64,000 nt of DNA from Arenimonas donghaensis DSM 18148 = HO3-R19 (GCF_000743535.1 NZ_AVCJ01000051.1:62001-126000), one strand, 5' to 3'; shown: positions 28,903 through 43,458, counted from the stretch's first letter. Notes: generated by a model from the letters alone, not told the origin. Numbers and translations: made by a program.

Positions 28903-30132
28903 TCAGGCTTCGGATTCTGCCGGCGATGGCGACGCGGAGGGCGGGGTCGTTGCAGGTGGCGTGAACTTCACGGGGACCCTGATCCAGCCCTCTACCTTGT
29001 CTCCGCGCCGTCCTTCGCGTCCGGCATTGAATCGCCATTCCCGCGCGGCCTCGACCGCTTGTTTCTCGAATACACCCTCCGGGTCGGCGCGATGCACGCG
29101 GATGTCGGTGGGAATGCCGTCATCGCCAATCAGGAGGTCAAGCACGACCAGGCCGCCGATACCTTCCTTGACTGCTGCCGCCGGATACTTGGGTTGGACG
29201 ATGACGTCGTCGTCGGTCAAGGCCTGCAACGGTTTCATGCCTGCCTTCGCTGCCTCCGAAGGCTGTGCGGCCCAGGCACCCAGGGCCAGGACAGCAAGAC
29301 CGGCGGCGATCACGCTACTGCCGAAGCGACGGCGGGCCGGGCCAGGTGCGGATTGTTTGAGCATGGTGATCCTCTCCTTCAGGGGATGGCACGAAGGCCA
29401 ATGGCAGCCAAGCGGCAGGCTGAGCGCCGCCAGCTGGGTCTTGAGCATGGCTTCGCCGTAACGTCGGCGTTCCCGCGGGTGCCGGCGAAGCACGGCCGCG
29501 TCGCAGGCCAGTTCCTGGTCGAGCCGGAATCGGCGTGCCGCCAGGTGCATCAGTGGGTTGAACCAGAACACGCAGCGCAGCACGGATGCCAAGGCCTGAG
29601 CGGGTATGTCGTTTCGACGCAGGTGTTCGTGCTCGTGCGCCAGCAGCAACGCCTGCTCATGCACGTCGTAGCGCGTTGCGAAGTCCACGGGCAGGACAAT
29701 GCGGGGGCGCCAAAGGCCGAAGACCGCCGGACTGGCTTGCTCACAGCAATCGAAGGCCTGCCCGGGCTGCCGGGCTACCTGTCGTGCGAACCGCCGCTGG
29801 GTCCGCGCCATCGATACCAGCATGGCCAGCGCACCCAAGCACCAGATCGCCAGCAGCCAGGGCCGTGGGTCGGTGGGCGCCTGCTGGATCGAGGCCTGGA
29901 CCGCCGACATGGTCTGAGCGGTCCATCCCGAGACCACCGGGTGCGGAACAGGCGAGGGCGCCTGCGGCACCAGGACCGCCAGAAGTGCGAGTGGGACGGC
30001 TGCCCAAGCCATGTAAGCCAGCTCGGAACCGAAGCTACGTTGGAGCAGGGGGCGCGCCAGCAGCACGAGCACGATTGCCAGTGAACTGACGAGGGTCAGC
30101 AATTGGGCCATTGTCCAGAGCGCTTCGAGCAT
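28903..30132 (-). CDS. BlaR1-type M56 peptidase with C-terminal TonB domain
   Basis: A 409-residue membrane protein. Three to four hydrophobic helices (about residues 6-28, 38-56, 92-108 and one near 290) surround an M56 zinc-peptidase domain with HEHEH at 166-170 and a RLDQELACDAAVLRR motif. The C-terminus (about 315-393) is a TonB-like domain (PKYPAAAVKEGIGGLVVLDL, REWRFNAG) in place of a penicillin-binding domain. BlaR1 relatives sense wall stress and cleave the BlaI repressor. Two BlaI-like operators lie upstream, yet no blaI gene adjoins it. The signal and target are unknown. Confidence 0.85.
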   Translation of the reverse strand: MLEALWTMAQLLTLVSSLAIVLVLLARPLLQRSFGSELAYMAWAAVPLALLAVLVPQAPSPVPHPVVSGWTAQTMSAVQASIQQAPTDPRPWLLAIWCLGALAMLVSMARTQRRFARQVARQPGQAFDCCEQASPAVFGLWRPRIVLPVDFATRYDVHEQALLLAHEHEHLRRNDIPAQALASVLRCVFWFNPLMHLAARRFRLDQELACDAAVLRRHPRERRRYGEAMLKTQLAALSLPLGCHWPSCHPLKERITMLKQSAPGPARRRFGSSVIAAGLAVLALGAWAAQPSEAAKAGMKPLQALTDDDVIVQPKYPAAAVKEGIGGLVVLDLLIGDDGIPTDIRVHRADPEGVFEKQAVEAAREWRFNAGREGRRGDKVEGWIRVPVKFTPPATTPPSASPSPAESEA

Positions 30133-30155
30133 GGTTTCCCCGGCGGTATTTTGGT

Positions 30156-30192
30156 TTACAGGTGTAATCCTAATTGGAGATTACATCTGTAA
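30156..30192 (-). promoter_or_regulatory. Two BlaI/MecI-type operators over the BlaR1-type promoter
   Basis: TTACAGGTGTAA (30156-30167) and TTACATCTGTAA (30181-30192) share the palindrome TTACA-N2-TGTAA, 25 bp apart centre to centre. On the minus strand TTGACT (30205-30200) and TAATCT (30183-30178), 16 bp apart, form a likely promoter. One operator overlaps the spacer and -10 and the other lies just downstream of the predicted start. Confidence 0.75.
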
Positions 30193-30263
30193 TTCTTAAA
30201 GTCAAGCGCCGACGACGGCAGCCATGGATAGCCAGCGGCAGAGGCCGCGACTACGCTATCCCG

Positions 30264-30770
30264 ATGAGCGACCCCAGCCTGCTTTCAGACGATGCCCTGC
30301 ACGCCCTGGCCGAACAGGTCGGCGACCGCCTGCAGGCCAGCCACCTGATGCTGGCCACCGCCGAAAGCTGCACCGGCGGCTGGATCGCCAAGATGATCAC
30401 CGACATCCCGGGCTGTTCGGCCTGGTTCGACTGCGGCATGGCGGCCTACAGCTACGAGGCCAAGCAAGCGCTGCTGGGCGTGCGGCCCGAGACCCTGGTC
30501 GAACACGGCGCCGTCAGCCGGGAAACCGTCACCGAGATGGTGTCCGGGGCCCTGGTCAATTCCGGCGCCAGCATCGCCGTGGCGGTGACCGGCATCGCCG
30601 GCCCCACCGGCGGCAATCCCGACAAGCCGGTCGGCACGGTCTGGATCGGCTGGAAGCGGCGTGGCGGTTATCCCAAGGCCGAGCTCTTCCACTTCGACGG
30701 CGACCGCGACGCGGTGCGCCGGCAGACGGTGGCCGCGGCGCTGCACGGCCTGATGGCCCTGGCCAGCTAG
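30264..30770 (+). CDS. pncC: Nicotinamide-nucleotide amidohydrolase PncC (CinA C-terminal domain)
   Basis: PncC deamidates NMN to nicotinic acid mononucleotide in pyridine nucleotide recycling. The 168-residue protein carries the family blocks TAESCTGGWIAKMITDIPG, YSYEAKQALLGV and VAVTGIAGPTGG. I chose the ATG at 30264; the upstream TTG at 30174 would add a basic stretch that overlaps the BlaI operators. Its position before lexA-recA parallels the ygaD(pncC)-recA-recX order of E. coli. Confidence 0.93.
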   Translation: MSDPSLLSDDALHALAEQVGDRLQASHLMLATAESCTGGWIAKMITDIPGCSAWFDCGMAAYSYEAKQALLGVRPETLVEHGAVSRETVTEMVSGALVNSGASIAVAVTGIAGPTGGNPDKPVGTVWIGWKRRGGYPKAELFHFDGDRDAVRRQTVAAALHGLMALAS

Positions 30771-30785
30771 GGACATACGCGGGGC

Positions 30786-30825
30786 TTGACAGCCCCCGAG
30801 GGTTCGTTAGTAGTATTACTACTAA
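30786..30825 (+). promoter_or_regulatory. Promoter and LexA operator of the recA-linked lexA
   Basis: TTGACA (30786-30791) is a perfect -35, with TAGTAT (30811-30816) a plausible -10 at 19 bp. The 19-base dyad TTAGTAGTATTACTACTAA (30807-30825) covers the -10 and ends on the A of the lexA ATG. It is symmetric except for its central base and matches the Xanthomonas/Xylella type LexA operator (TTAG-N6-TACTA). Confidence 0.88.
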
Positions 30826-31466
30826 TGGACATCACCGACACCCAGCAGGCCATCCTGGCCATGATCACCGAGCGCATCGAGGCCGACGGCGTGCCGCCGT
30901 CCCAGGTCGAGATCGCCCATGCTTTTGGTTTCAAGGGCGTGCGCGCGGCCCAATACCATCTCGAAGCCCTGGAGCAGGCCGGCGCCATCCGCCGCGTGCC
31001 CGGGCAGGCGCGCGGCATCCGCCTGCAGGGCGCCCCATCGCCGTCGTCCCCGGCCGCCGACCTCGTCCCGGCGGCCGGGGACGCACTGCGTCTGCCGGTC
31101 CTGGGCCAGGTCGCCGCCGGCCTGCCCATCGGCGCCGACGCCGGCGTGCAGGACATGGTCCTGCTCGATCGTGTGTTCTTTTCGCCCGCGCCCGACTACC
31201 TGCTGCGGGTGAAGGGTGACTCCATGCGCGACGAAGGCATCCTGCACGGCGACCTGATCGGCGTGCACCGCACCAACGACGCACGCAGCGGCCAGATCGT
31301 GGTCGCCCGCATTGAAGAGGAAATCACCGTGAAGCTGCTCAAGATCGGCAAGGACGGCATCCGCCTCCTGCCCCGCAACCCCGACTACGCGCCCATCGTG
31401 GTCCAACCGGACCAGGACTTCGCCATCGAGGGCCTGTACTGCGGCCTCGTGAGGCCGAACCGTTGA
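30825..31466 (+). CDS. lexA: LexA repressor linked to recA
   Basis: The 213-residue SOS repressor has an N-terminal winged HTH, cleavage site A98-G99 (QVAAGLPIG), catalytic S133 (GDSMRDEG) and K170 (EITVK). I set the start at the ATG at 30825, the first codon of the family N-terminus [11 protein letters not shown]. There is no Shine-Dalgarno, and the operator runs into the ATG, so the mRNA is probably leaderless and autorepressed. recA and recX follow. A second LexA is encoded at 15726-16331. Confidence 0.96.
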   Translation: MDITDTQQAILAMITERIEADGVPPSQVEIAHAFGFKGVRAAQYHLEALEQAGAIRRVPGQARGIRLQGAPSPSSPAADLVPAAGDALRLPVLGQVAAGLPIGADAGVQDMVLLDRVFFSPAPDYLLRVKGDSMRDEGILHGDLIGVHRTNDARSGQIVVARIEEEITVKLLKIGKDGIRLLPRNPDYAPIVVQPDQDFAIEGLYCGLVRPNR

Positions 31467-31648
31467 GCCTGGGCCAGAAGAAAACGACGCGGAAGAAGTC
31501 CAACTCCCTACAGCGAATCGAAGCCCAGGAAGCAGCCGCCGGCCCGGCGAAAGGTGAAGATTCAGGGGCGCCGGCGCCTTCTCAATCCGTGAGACCCGGC
31601 CCCGCTAACCTGGCGCCCACTGACAACAAGACCCCGAGGAACAAGACG

Positions 31649-32683
31649 ATGGACGAGAACAAGAAGCGTGCCCTGACCGCCGCCCTGGGCCAGATCGAAA
31701 AGCAGTTCGGCAAGGGTGCGGTCATGCGCATGGGCGACAAGTCGACCGAGGCGGCCGAGGTCATCGGCACCGGTTCGCTGATGCTCGACATCGCGCTGGG
31801 CATCGGCGGCCTGCCCAAGGGCCGGGTCGTGGAAATCTACGGGCCGGAATCCTCGGGCAAGACCACGCTGACCCTGCAGGCCATCGCCGAGTGCCAGAAG
31901 GCCGGCGGCACCGCGGCCTTCATCGACGCCGAGCACGCGCTCGACCCCACCTACGCGGTCAAGCTGGGCGTGAACATCGACGACCTGCTGGTCAGCCAGC
32001 CCGACACCGGCGAACAGGCCCTGGAAATCGCCGACATGCTGGTGCGCTCCAACTCGGTGGACATGGTGGTGGTGGATTCGGTCGCCGCGCTCACCCCGCG
32101 CGCCGAAATCGAGGGCGAGATGGGCGACCAGCTGCCGGGCCTGCAGGCCCGCCTGATGAGCCAGGCCCTGCGCAAGCTCACCGGCAACATCAAGCGCAGC
32201 AACTGCATGGTCATCTTCATCAACCAGCTGCGCATGAAGATCGGCATCATGATGCCGGGCCAGAGCCCGGAAACCACCACCGGCGGCAATGCGCTCAAGT
32301 TCTACGCCTCGGTGCGCCTGGATATCCGCCGCATCGGCGCGGTGAAGAAGGGCGACGAAATCATCGGCAACCAGACCAAGATCAAGGTGGTCAAGAACAA
32401 GATGGCGCCGCCGTTCAAGATCATCGTCACCGAAATCCTTTATGGCGAGGGCATCAGCCGCGAAGGCGAACTGATCGAGATGGGCGTGGATGCCAAGCTG
32501 ATCGACAAGGCGGGCGCCTGGTACAGCTACAACGATGAACGCATCGGCCAGGGCAAGGAAAACGTCCGCCAGTGGCTCAAGGACAACCCGGCCGTGGCCA
32601 AGGACCTGGAAGCCAAGCTGCGCGAGAAGTTCGTGCCCGGCCTGGTGATTGGCGAAGAGAAGTCCGAAACCGCCGAGGGCTGA
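31649..32683 (+). CDS. recA: Recombinase RecA
   Basis: RecA forms filaments on single-stranded DNA, drives strand exchange and triggers LexA cleavage. The 344-residue protein starts [20 protein letters not shown], with Walker [10 protein letters not shown] at residues 65-73, INQLRMKIG, and an acidic C-terminal tail. GAGGA lies eight bases before the ATG at 31649. The frame is open for 62 codons upstream, back to the lexA stop, but that stretch has no counterpart in RecA. I see no second LexA operator in the 182-bp lexA-recA gap, so recA may depend on the lexA promoter. Confidence 0.98.
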   Translation: MDENKKRALTAALGQIEKQFGKGAVMRMGDKSTEAAEVIGTGSLMLDIALGIGGLPKGRVVEIYGPESSGKTTLTLQAIAECQKAGGTAAFIDAEHALDPTYAVKLGVNIDDLLVSQPDTGEQALEIADMLVRSNSVDMVVVDSVAALTPRAEIEGEMGDQLPGLQARLMSQALRKLTGNIKRSNCMVIFINQLRMKIGIMMPGQSPETTTGGNALKFYASVRLDIRRIGAVKKGDEIIGNQTKIKVVKNKMAPPFKIIVTEILYGEGISREGELIEMGVDAKLIDKAGAWYSYNDERIGQGKENVRQWLKDNPAVAKDLEAKLREKFVPGLVIGEEKSETAEG

Positions 32684-32693
32684 GGACGCCGGC

Positions 32694-33170
32694 ATGGGTC
32701 GGGCGCGCGGCGAACCGGCAGACGCCTACCAGCGGGCCCTGGGCCTGCTGGTCAGGCGTGAGCACTCCCGGCGCGACCTGGCCCGCAAGCTTGAACAGCG
32801 GGGCATCGAGCCCGCCGAGGCCAGTGCCGCGGTCGAGAAGCTGGCCGGGCAGGGTTACCAGGACGACGCGCGTTTTGCCGCCTGTTTCGCCCGGGACCGC
32901 GCCAGCTCCGGCTATGGCCCCGTTCGCATACGGGTCGAGTTGGCCGGCCACGGCCTGGGCGAGGATGCGATTGTCCTGGCCCTGGAGGCCTGCGAGGCCG
33001 ACTGGCCTGACCTGGCGCGCCGCCAGGTGGAGCGCCGCTGGACGACCGAGGTGCTGGCCGACCCGGCCCGTCGCCGCAAGGCCGTCGAGTTCCTGCTCCG
33101 TCGTGGCTTCGACCAGGACAGCGCCTGGGCCGCCGTGCGCGGCCGGGCGGCCGGAGACGACGAGTTCTAG
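32694..33170 (+). CDS. recX: Regulatory protein RecX
   Basis: RecX caps RecA filaments and inhibits RecA activities. The 158-residue protein is built of the usual three-helix repeats: AYQRALGLLVRREHSRRDLARKL, then GYQDDARFAACFARDRAS and GYGPVRIRVELAGHGL. I chose the ATG at 32694, ten bases after the recA stop, over an in-frame start inside recA. It is the third gene of lexA-recA-recX. Confidence 0.94.
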   Translation: MGRARGEPADAYQRALGLLVRREHSRRDLARKLEQRGIEPAEASAAVEKLAGQGYQDDARFAACFARDRASSGYGPVRIRVELAGHGLGEDAIVLALEACEADWPDLARRQVERRWTTEVLADPARRRKAVEFLLRRGFDQDSAWAAVRGRAAGDDEF

Positions 33171-33278
33171 CCTGCCATTGCGGGCCGTTTTGGTCCGGTT
33201 GGCCGGCCCAGGCTGGTAATCTTGTGGGTCCGGCCGCACCTTCAGGGTGCCGCCCCCGACTTCACTGCCAGCCAGACC

Positions 33279-35948
<2,670 letters not shown>

Positions 35949-36086
35949 TCGCCGGATCAGGCGCTTCGTTGCACCACGGGCGGTGCCGAACTATCCTCCG
36001 GGACATGCCGCGCGCCGTGCGCGGCCGGGGAACCGCGGGTCAGGCGACAGGCGGGCCGGTGCAAGGACGTATCGGGAGGGAAGGGG

Positions 36087-36305
36087 ATGCTGATACTTAC
36101 GCGAAGGGTGGGAGAGACCCTGATGATTGGCGACTCGGTCACCGTGACGGTGCTGGGCGTCAAGGGCAACCAGGTGCGCATCGGCATCACCGCGCCCAAG
36201 GACGTCGCCGTGCACCGCGAGGAAATCTTCCAGCGCATCCAGAAGGACGACGCCGAAGTGCCTGGCGAGGCCGATCCCGATGCGGGTTTACCAAAGCAGG
36301 GCTGA
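36087..36305 (+). CDS. csrA: Carbon storage regulator CsrA
   Basis: CsrA is a small dimeric RNA-binding protein that controls translation of carbon-flow, motility and biofilm genes. The 72-residue product begins [16 protein letters not shown] and contains [18 protein letters not shown], including the RNA-contacting strand and the VHREE patch. It is a little longer than the 61-residue E. coli protein, with an acidic C-terminal tail. GGGAGGGAAGGGG precedes the ATG. tRNA-Ser(GCT) follows 55 bp later. Confidence 0.97.
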   Translation: MLILTRRVGETLMIGDSVTVTVLGVKGNQVRIGITAPKDVAVHREEIFQRIQKDDAEVPGEADPDAGLPKQG

Positions 36306-36360
36306 AGGGATATCCTATGCGGCCGGTTTCGCCCGAAAGGCGCTGCCGGTAACCGTTTCC

Positions 36361-36453
36361 GGAGTGATGCCCGAGTGGCTGAAGGGGCTCCCCTGCTAAG
36401 GGAGTATAGGGTCAAAAGCCTTATCGAGGGTTCGAATCCCTCTCACTCCGCCA
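36361..36453 (+). tRNA. tRNA-Ser (anticodon GCT)
   Basis: A 93-nt tRNA with acceptor GGAGTGA/TCACTCC, anticodon loop CTGCTAA on a CTCCC/GGGAG stem, a long variable arm typical of serine tRNAs, and encoded CCA. It reads AGC and AGU. Confidence 0.96.
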
Positions 36454-36462
36454 GGTCTACGG

Positions 36463-36500
36463 ATCGCCGCGATCGCAGCCCGCGATGGCGGCGATTTTTT
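36463..36500 (+). terminator. Rho-independent terminator after tRNA-Ser(GCT)
   Basis: ATCGCCGC (36463-36470) pairs with GCGGCGAT (36488-36495), with an inner ATCGC/GCGAT pair, followed by a run of T residues. It separates csrA-tRNA-Ser from the next tRNA. Confidence 0.85.
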
Positions 36501-36555
36501 CGTCCTGGCCACGGATGGCGGCAGGATTTCGCAGCAAAAGTTCTTTACGAAAGTA

Positions 36556-36584
36556 TTGACGCCTTCGCTGCAGTGCCCCATAAT
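36556..36584 (+). promoter_or_regulatory. Sigma-70 promoter of tRNA-Arg(ACG)
   Basis: TTGACG (36556-36561), a 17-bp spacer and CATAAT (36579-36584) lie 11 bp before the tRNA. The sequence upstream is A/T-rich (AAAAGTTCTTTACGAAAG), suggesting an UP element. Confidence 0.8.
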
Positions 36585-36595
36585 TTCGCTTCTGC

Positions 36596-36672
36596 GCGCC
36601 CGTAGCTCAGCTGGATAGAGCACCAGGCTACGAACTTGGTGGTCGGGAGTTCGAATCTCTCCGGGCGCGCCA
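36596..36672 (+). tRNA. tRNA-Arg (anticodon ACG)
   Basis: A 77-nt cloverleaf with acceptor GCGCCCG/CGGGCGC, anticodon ACG (A34 normally edited to inosine; reads CGN except CGG), a TTCGAAT T-loop and encoded CCA. It has its own promoter and terminator. Confidence 0.96.
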
Positions 36673-36683
36673 CTATTCGAAAC

Positions 36684-36705
36684 AGGGTGCTTCGGCACCC
36701 TTTTT
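36684..36705 (+). terminator. Rho-independent terminator after tRNA-Arg(ACG)
   Basis: AGGGTGC and GCACCCT form a perfect stem around a TTCG tetraloop, followed by TTTT. It makes tRNA-Arg(ACG) a separate transcription unit. Confidence 0.9.
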
Positions 36706-36804
36706 CATCGGACGACGGGGGACAGGGCGCATTGCGCCTGCAACCCCGCCGACCGTAAAGTGAGACTCCTGCGGCGCGCTGGTTCGGGCGTCGGGCTTCA
36801 CCGC

Positions 36805-36881
36805 CGGGGTATAGCTCAGCCTGGTAGAGCGCCAGCTTTGGGAGCTGGATGTCGTGGGTTCGAATCCCTCTGCCCCGACCA
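36805..36881 (+). tRNA. tRNA-Pro (anticodon TGG)
   Basis: A 77-nt cloverleaf with acceptor CGGGGTA/TGCCCCG, anticodon loop TTTGGGA on a CCAGC/GCTGG stem, and encoded CCA. It is the first of five closely spaced tRNAs that seem to form one unit ending at 37432. Confidence 0.95.
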
Positions 36882-36948
36882 GGCCGTTTTTCCCCTGCAC
36901 TGCAACCCGCATGGATGCGGCGTGCACCGGCCGGTATCATCCCGGCAG

Positions 36949-37025
36949 GCGCCCGTAGCTCAACCGGATAGAGCACCGGCCTTCTAAGCCGGCGGTTGCA
37001 GGTTCGAGTCCTGCCGGGCGCGCCA
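36949..37025 (+). tRNA. tRNA-Arg (anticodon TCT)
   Basis: A 77-nt cloverleaf with acceptor GCGCCCG/CGGGCGC, anticodon loop CTTCTAA on a CCGGC/GCCGG stem, and encoded CCA. It reads AGA and AGG. TATCAT at 36935-36940 could be a -10. Confidence 0.95.
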
Positions 37026-37063
37026 GGTGGGATGGGTGGCGAAGGCAGGGTGGTTTTACATTG

Positions 37064-37140
37064 GTGGATGTAGCTCAGTTGGTTAGAGCATCGGATTGTG
37101 ATTCCGAGGGTCGCGGGTTCGAGTCCCGTCTTCCACCCCA
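37064..37140 (+). tRNA. tRNA-His (anticodon GTG)
   Basis: Anticodon loop TTGTGAT on a TCGGA/TCCGA stem, T-loop TTCGAGT, discriminator C73 and encoded CCA. A G at 37063 can serve as the G-1 that histidine tRNAs need. The acceptor GTGGATG/CTTCCAC has one T-T mismatch at pair 6-67. Confidence 0.93.
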
Positions 37141-37192
37141 GTTCCAGGCACGGCATAATGTGCCGTCGCAGCCGCTTCGGCGGGAAGATAAC

Positions 37193-37268
37193 GGGCCGTT
37201 AGCTCAGTTGGTAGAGCAGTTGACTCTTAATCAATAGGTCGTAGGTTCGAATCCTACACGGCCCACCA
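37193..37268 (+). tRNA. tRNA-Lys (anticodon CTT)
   Basis: A 76-nt cloverleaf with acceptor GGGCCGT/ACGGCCC, anticodon loop CTCTTAA on a GTTGA/TCAAT stem, a TTCGAAT T-loop and encoded CCA. It reads AAG. A CATAAT at 37154-37159 may be an internal -10. Confidence 0.95.
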
Positions 37269-37299
37269 TCTTCCCCAAGAATCGAACCCGCGCGGCGTT

Positions 37300-37384
37300 G
37301 CGAAAGTGGCGAAACTGGTAGACGCGCTGGATTTAGGTTCCAGTGGGGCAACCCGTGAGAGTTCGAGTCTCTCCTTTCGCACCA
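37300..37384 (+). tRNA. tRNA-Leu (anticodon TAG)
   Basis: An 85-nt tRNA with acceptor GCGAAAG/CTTTCGC, anticodon loop TTTAGGT on a CTGGA/TCCAG stem, a long variable arm and encoded CCA. It reads CUN, mainly CUA. Confidence 0.95.
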
Positions 37385-37398
37385 TCCGGCAACGGAGG

Positions 37399-37431
37399 CG
37401 CGGGGACGAACCGAAGCTCCGCGGGTTTTTT
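37399..37431 (+). terminator. Terminator of the tRNA cluster
   Basis: CGCGGGG and CTCCGCG arms (one G-T pair) are followed by GGG and TTTTTT at 37426-37431. It ends the Pro-Arg-His-Lys-Leu tRNA unit before tig. Confidence 0.75.
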
Positions 37432-37472
37432 CATTTTCGCGCCCACATCAAAGGCGCGTCGCAGGAGTGAAC

Positions 37473-38774
37473 ATGCAAGTCTCGCTTGAGAACACCGCCA
37501 ACCTCGAACGTCGCCTCACCGTCAGCCTGCCGGCCGACCGTCTCGAGGGCGCCGTCGGCAACCGCCTGCGCGAAATCGCGCGCACGGCCAACATCAAGGG
37601 CTTCCGCAAGGGCAAGGTCCCGACCAAGGTGATCGAGCAGCGCTTCGGTCCCCAGGTCCGCTCGGAAGCCTATGGCGACCTCGTCCGCGAAAGCCTGGGC
37701 GAAGCCATCCGCCAGGAGAAGCTGCAGGTCGCCGGCAACCCGGAGATCAAGGCCGAGCCGGAAGGCGAGGGCGGCGAAATCCGCTACACCGCCACCTTCG
37801 AGGTCGTGCCGGAGTTCGGCGAGATCGATCCGGCCAAGCTCGAGATCGAGCGCACCACCGCGGTCATCGAAGAATCCGATATCGACACCATGATCGAGAC
37901 CCTGCGCCAGCAGCGCCGCAGCTGGGAGCCGGTCGAACGCGCCGCCCAGGCCGGCGACCTGGTCCAGGTCGAGACGTCCGCCACCACCGCCGACGGCCGC
38001 GTGCCGGCCGAAGGTGTCGAGCGCGGCGCGACCGTGGTCGGCTCCAACGTCTTGTACCCGGAGCTCGAGCAGCGCCTGGTCGGCATGAAGGCCGGCGACG
38101 AGGCCGAGGTCGAGGTCACCTTCCCGGACAACTGGCGCAACGCCGACCTGGCCGGCAAGGCCGCCAAGGTCGCGGTCAAGGCCGTCAAGGTCTCGGCGCC
38201 GAAGCTGCCCGAAGTGGACGAAGCTTTCGTCAAGAGCTTTGGCATCAAGAGCGGCAAGCTGGACGTCTTCCGCAAGGAAGTGCGGGCCAACCTCGAGCGC
38301 GAGCTCAAGGGCAACCTGATGCAGCGCCTGCGCAGCGAAGTCGCCAGCAAGCTGGTCGCCGCCTACGCCGACGTCGAACTGCCGCCGCGCCTGGTCGAGG
38401 CCGAAGCCCGCAGCATGGCTGCCAACGCCCAGCAGCAGGCCCGCCAGCAGGGCCAGGCCAACGCCACGTTCGAAGCCGCCCAGTTCAAGGACGCCGCCCA
38501 CAAGCGCGTCGCCGCCGGCCTGCTGGTGGGCGAAGTCGCCCGCCAGAACAAGCTCAGCCTCGACAACAAGCGCCTGACCGAAACCCTGCAGCTGATCGCC
38601 TCGACCTACGAGGATCCGTCGCAGGTGGTCGAGCTCTACCGCAACGACGCCAACCTGATGTCCGGGCTGCGCAACCGCGTGATGGAAGAGCAGGTGATCG
38701 ACTGGATCGCCGAGCGCGCCAAGGCCACCGAAAAGAGCGTGAGCTTCACCGAACTGATGCGCCCGGCCGGCTGA
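37473..38774 (+). CDS. tig: Trigger factor (ribosome-associated chaperone and PPIase)
   Basis: Trigger factor sits at the ribosome exit and folds nascent chains. The 433-residue protein starts [20 protein letters not shown], contains the ribosome-binding loop [17 protein letters not shown] near residues 43-58, an FKBP-like PPIase domain around 155-245, and a helical C-terminal chaperone region. I chose the ATG at 37473 preceded by AGGAG rather than the GTG two codons earlier. It heads tig-clpP-clpX-lon-hupB, as in E. coli. Confidence 0.97.
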   Translation: MQVSLENTANLERRLTVSLPADRLEGAVGNRLREIARTANIKGFRKGKVPTKVIEQRFGPQVRSEAYGDLVRESLGEAIRQEKLQVAGNPEIKAEPEGEGGEIRYTATFEVVPEFGEIDPAKLEIERTTAVIEESDIDTMIETLRQQRRSWEPVERAAQAGDLVQVETSATTADGRVPAEGVERGATVVGSNVLYPELEQRLVGMKAGDEAEVEVTFPDNWRNADLAGKAAKVAVKAVKVSAPKLPEVDEAFVKSFGIKSGKLDVFRKEVRANLERELKGNLMQRLRSEVASKLVAAYADVELPPRLVEAEARSMAANAQQQARQQGQANATFEAAQFKDAAHKRVAAGLLVGEVARQNKLSLDNKRLTETLQLIASTYEDPSQVVELYRNDANLMSGLRNRVMEEQVIDWIAERAKATEKSVSFTELMRPAG

Positions 38775-38799
38775 GCCGGCCCCCAAGGAGGAATTCCGA

Positions 38800-39423
38800 A
38801 TGGATCCGATCAAGGGCTTGAACCTGGTGCCGATGGTGGTCGAACAGACCAGCCGCGGTGAACGCGCCTACGACATCTACTCGCGCCTGCTCAAGGAACG
38901 CGTCATCTTCCTGGTCGGCCCGATCGATGACTACATGGCCAACGTGATCGTTGCGCAGCTGCTGTTCCTCGAGGCCGAGAACCCCGAGAAGGACATCAGC
39001 CTGTACATCAACTCGCCCGGCGGCGTGGTCACCTCGGGCATGGCGATCTACGACACCATGCAGTTCATCCGACCCGACGTCAGCACCATCTGCGTCGGCC
39101 AGGCGGCCTCGATGGGTTCGCTGCTGCTGGCCGCCGGCGCGGCCGGCAAGCGCTACTGCCTGCCCAGCTCCCGGGTCATGATCCACCAGCCGCTGGGCGG
39201 CTTCCAGGGCCAGGCCAGCGACATCGAGATCCACACCCGCGAAATCCTGACCATGCGCGACAAGCTCAACCAGATCCTGTCCACGCACACCGGCCAGCCG
39301 GTCGAGCGCATCGCCAAGGACACCGACCGCGACAACTTCATGGACGCCGAGGCCGCCAAGGCCTACGGAATGGTCGATGAAGTGCTCGACCGTCGCCCGG
39401 ACGACTCCATCCAGGCAGGCTGA
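38800..39423 (+). CDS. clpP: ATP-dependent Clp protease proteolytic subunit
   Basis: ClpP forms the tetradecameric serine protease chamber served by ClpX. The 207-residue protein has catalytic S104 (GQAASMGS), H129 (VMIHQPLGG) and the aspartate in DTDRDNFM near residue 178. A short propeptide (up to about [11 protein letters not shown]) is likely removed. A strong AAGGAGG precedes the ATG. It lies 25 bp after tig and 116 bp before clpX. Confidence 0.98.
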   Translation: MDPIKGLNLVPMVVEQTSRGERAYDIYSRLLKERVIFLVGPIDDYMANVIVAQLLFLEAENPEKDISLYINSPGGVVTSGMAIYDTMQFIRPDVSTICVGQAASMGSLLLAAGAAGKRYCLPSSRVMIHQPLGGFQGQASDIEIHTREILTMRDKLNQILSTHTGQPVERIAKDTDRDNFMDAEAAKAYGMVDEVLDRRPDDSIQAG

Positions 39424-39539
39424 ACACCGCCCCCGACGTGACCTTCACGCCCGCTCCGGTCCCCTCGGGGGCCGGGGCTTGAGTCGCGCCGGCCTGTGAT
39501 ATTCTCGCTCCCGACCCACTCCACCAGGGCCCAGACAGC

Positions 39540-40829
<1,290 letters not shown>

Positions 40830-40853
40830 ATGGCAGCACGCAAGTCATTGAAC

Positions 40854-40878
40854 CACGGGCCGGTTTTTCCGGCCCGTG
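40854..40878 (+). terminator. Hairpin after clpX
   Basis: CACGGGCCGG and CCGGCCCGTG form a perfect ten-pair stem with a TTTTT loop. The tail is TGCGTTT, not a full T-run, so it is a probable terminator. Confidence 0.65.
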
Positions 40879-40896
40879 TGCGTTTGGGCGGAAAAA

Positions 40897-40925
40897 CTTG
40901 CAAGCCGGCCCGGCGGACCCCATAA
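40897..40925 (+). promoter_or_regulatory. Sigma-32-type heat-shock promoter of lon
   Basis: CTTGCAA (40897-40903), a 14-bp spacer and CCCCATAA (40918-40925) match the sigma-32 pattern CTTGAAA / CCCCATNT closely, with correct spacing. It lies 39 bp before the lon ATG, in the gap after the clpX hairpin. Confidence 0.8.
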
Positions 40926-40964
40926 CCTGAGCCTGACCGGGGCACGCCCCCGAGGAGCCTTCAC

Positions 40965-43406
<2,442 letters not shown>

Positions 43407-43458
43407 GTATTTGCACGAAAGAATGGCTGGAAGCCGCGAAATAAAAGGCTTTCGCTTG

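Noticed and set aside
30174-30263. N-terminal extension of pncC from a TTG
   Set aside because: It would cover the BlaI operators and adds a basic stretch not found in PncC; the ATG at 30264 fits.
31463-31648. In-frame open stretch of 62 codons before recA, from a TTG overlapping the lexA stop
   Set aside because: RecA begins at MDENKK in the family, GAGGA sits correctly before the ATG at 31649, and the extension has no conserved features.
36361-37384. CRISPR-like repetition in the tRNA cluster
   Set aside because: The recurring GGTTCGAATCC segments are T-arms of separate tRNAs, not regularly spaced repeats with spacers.
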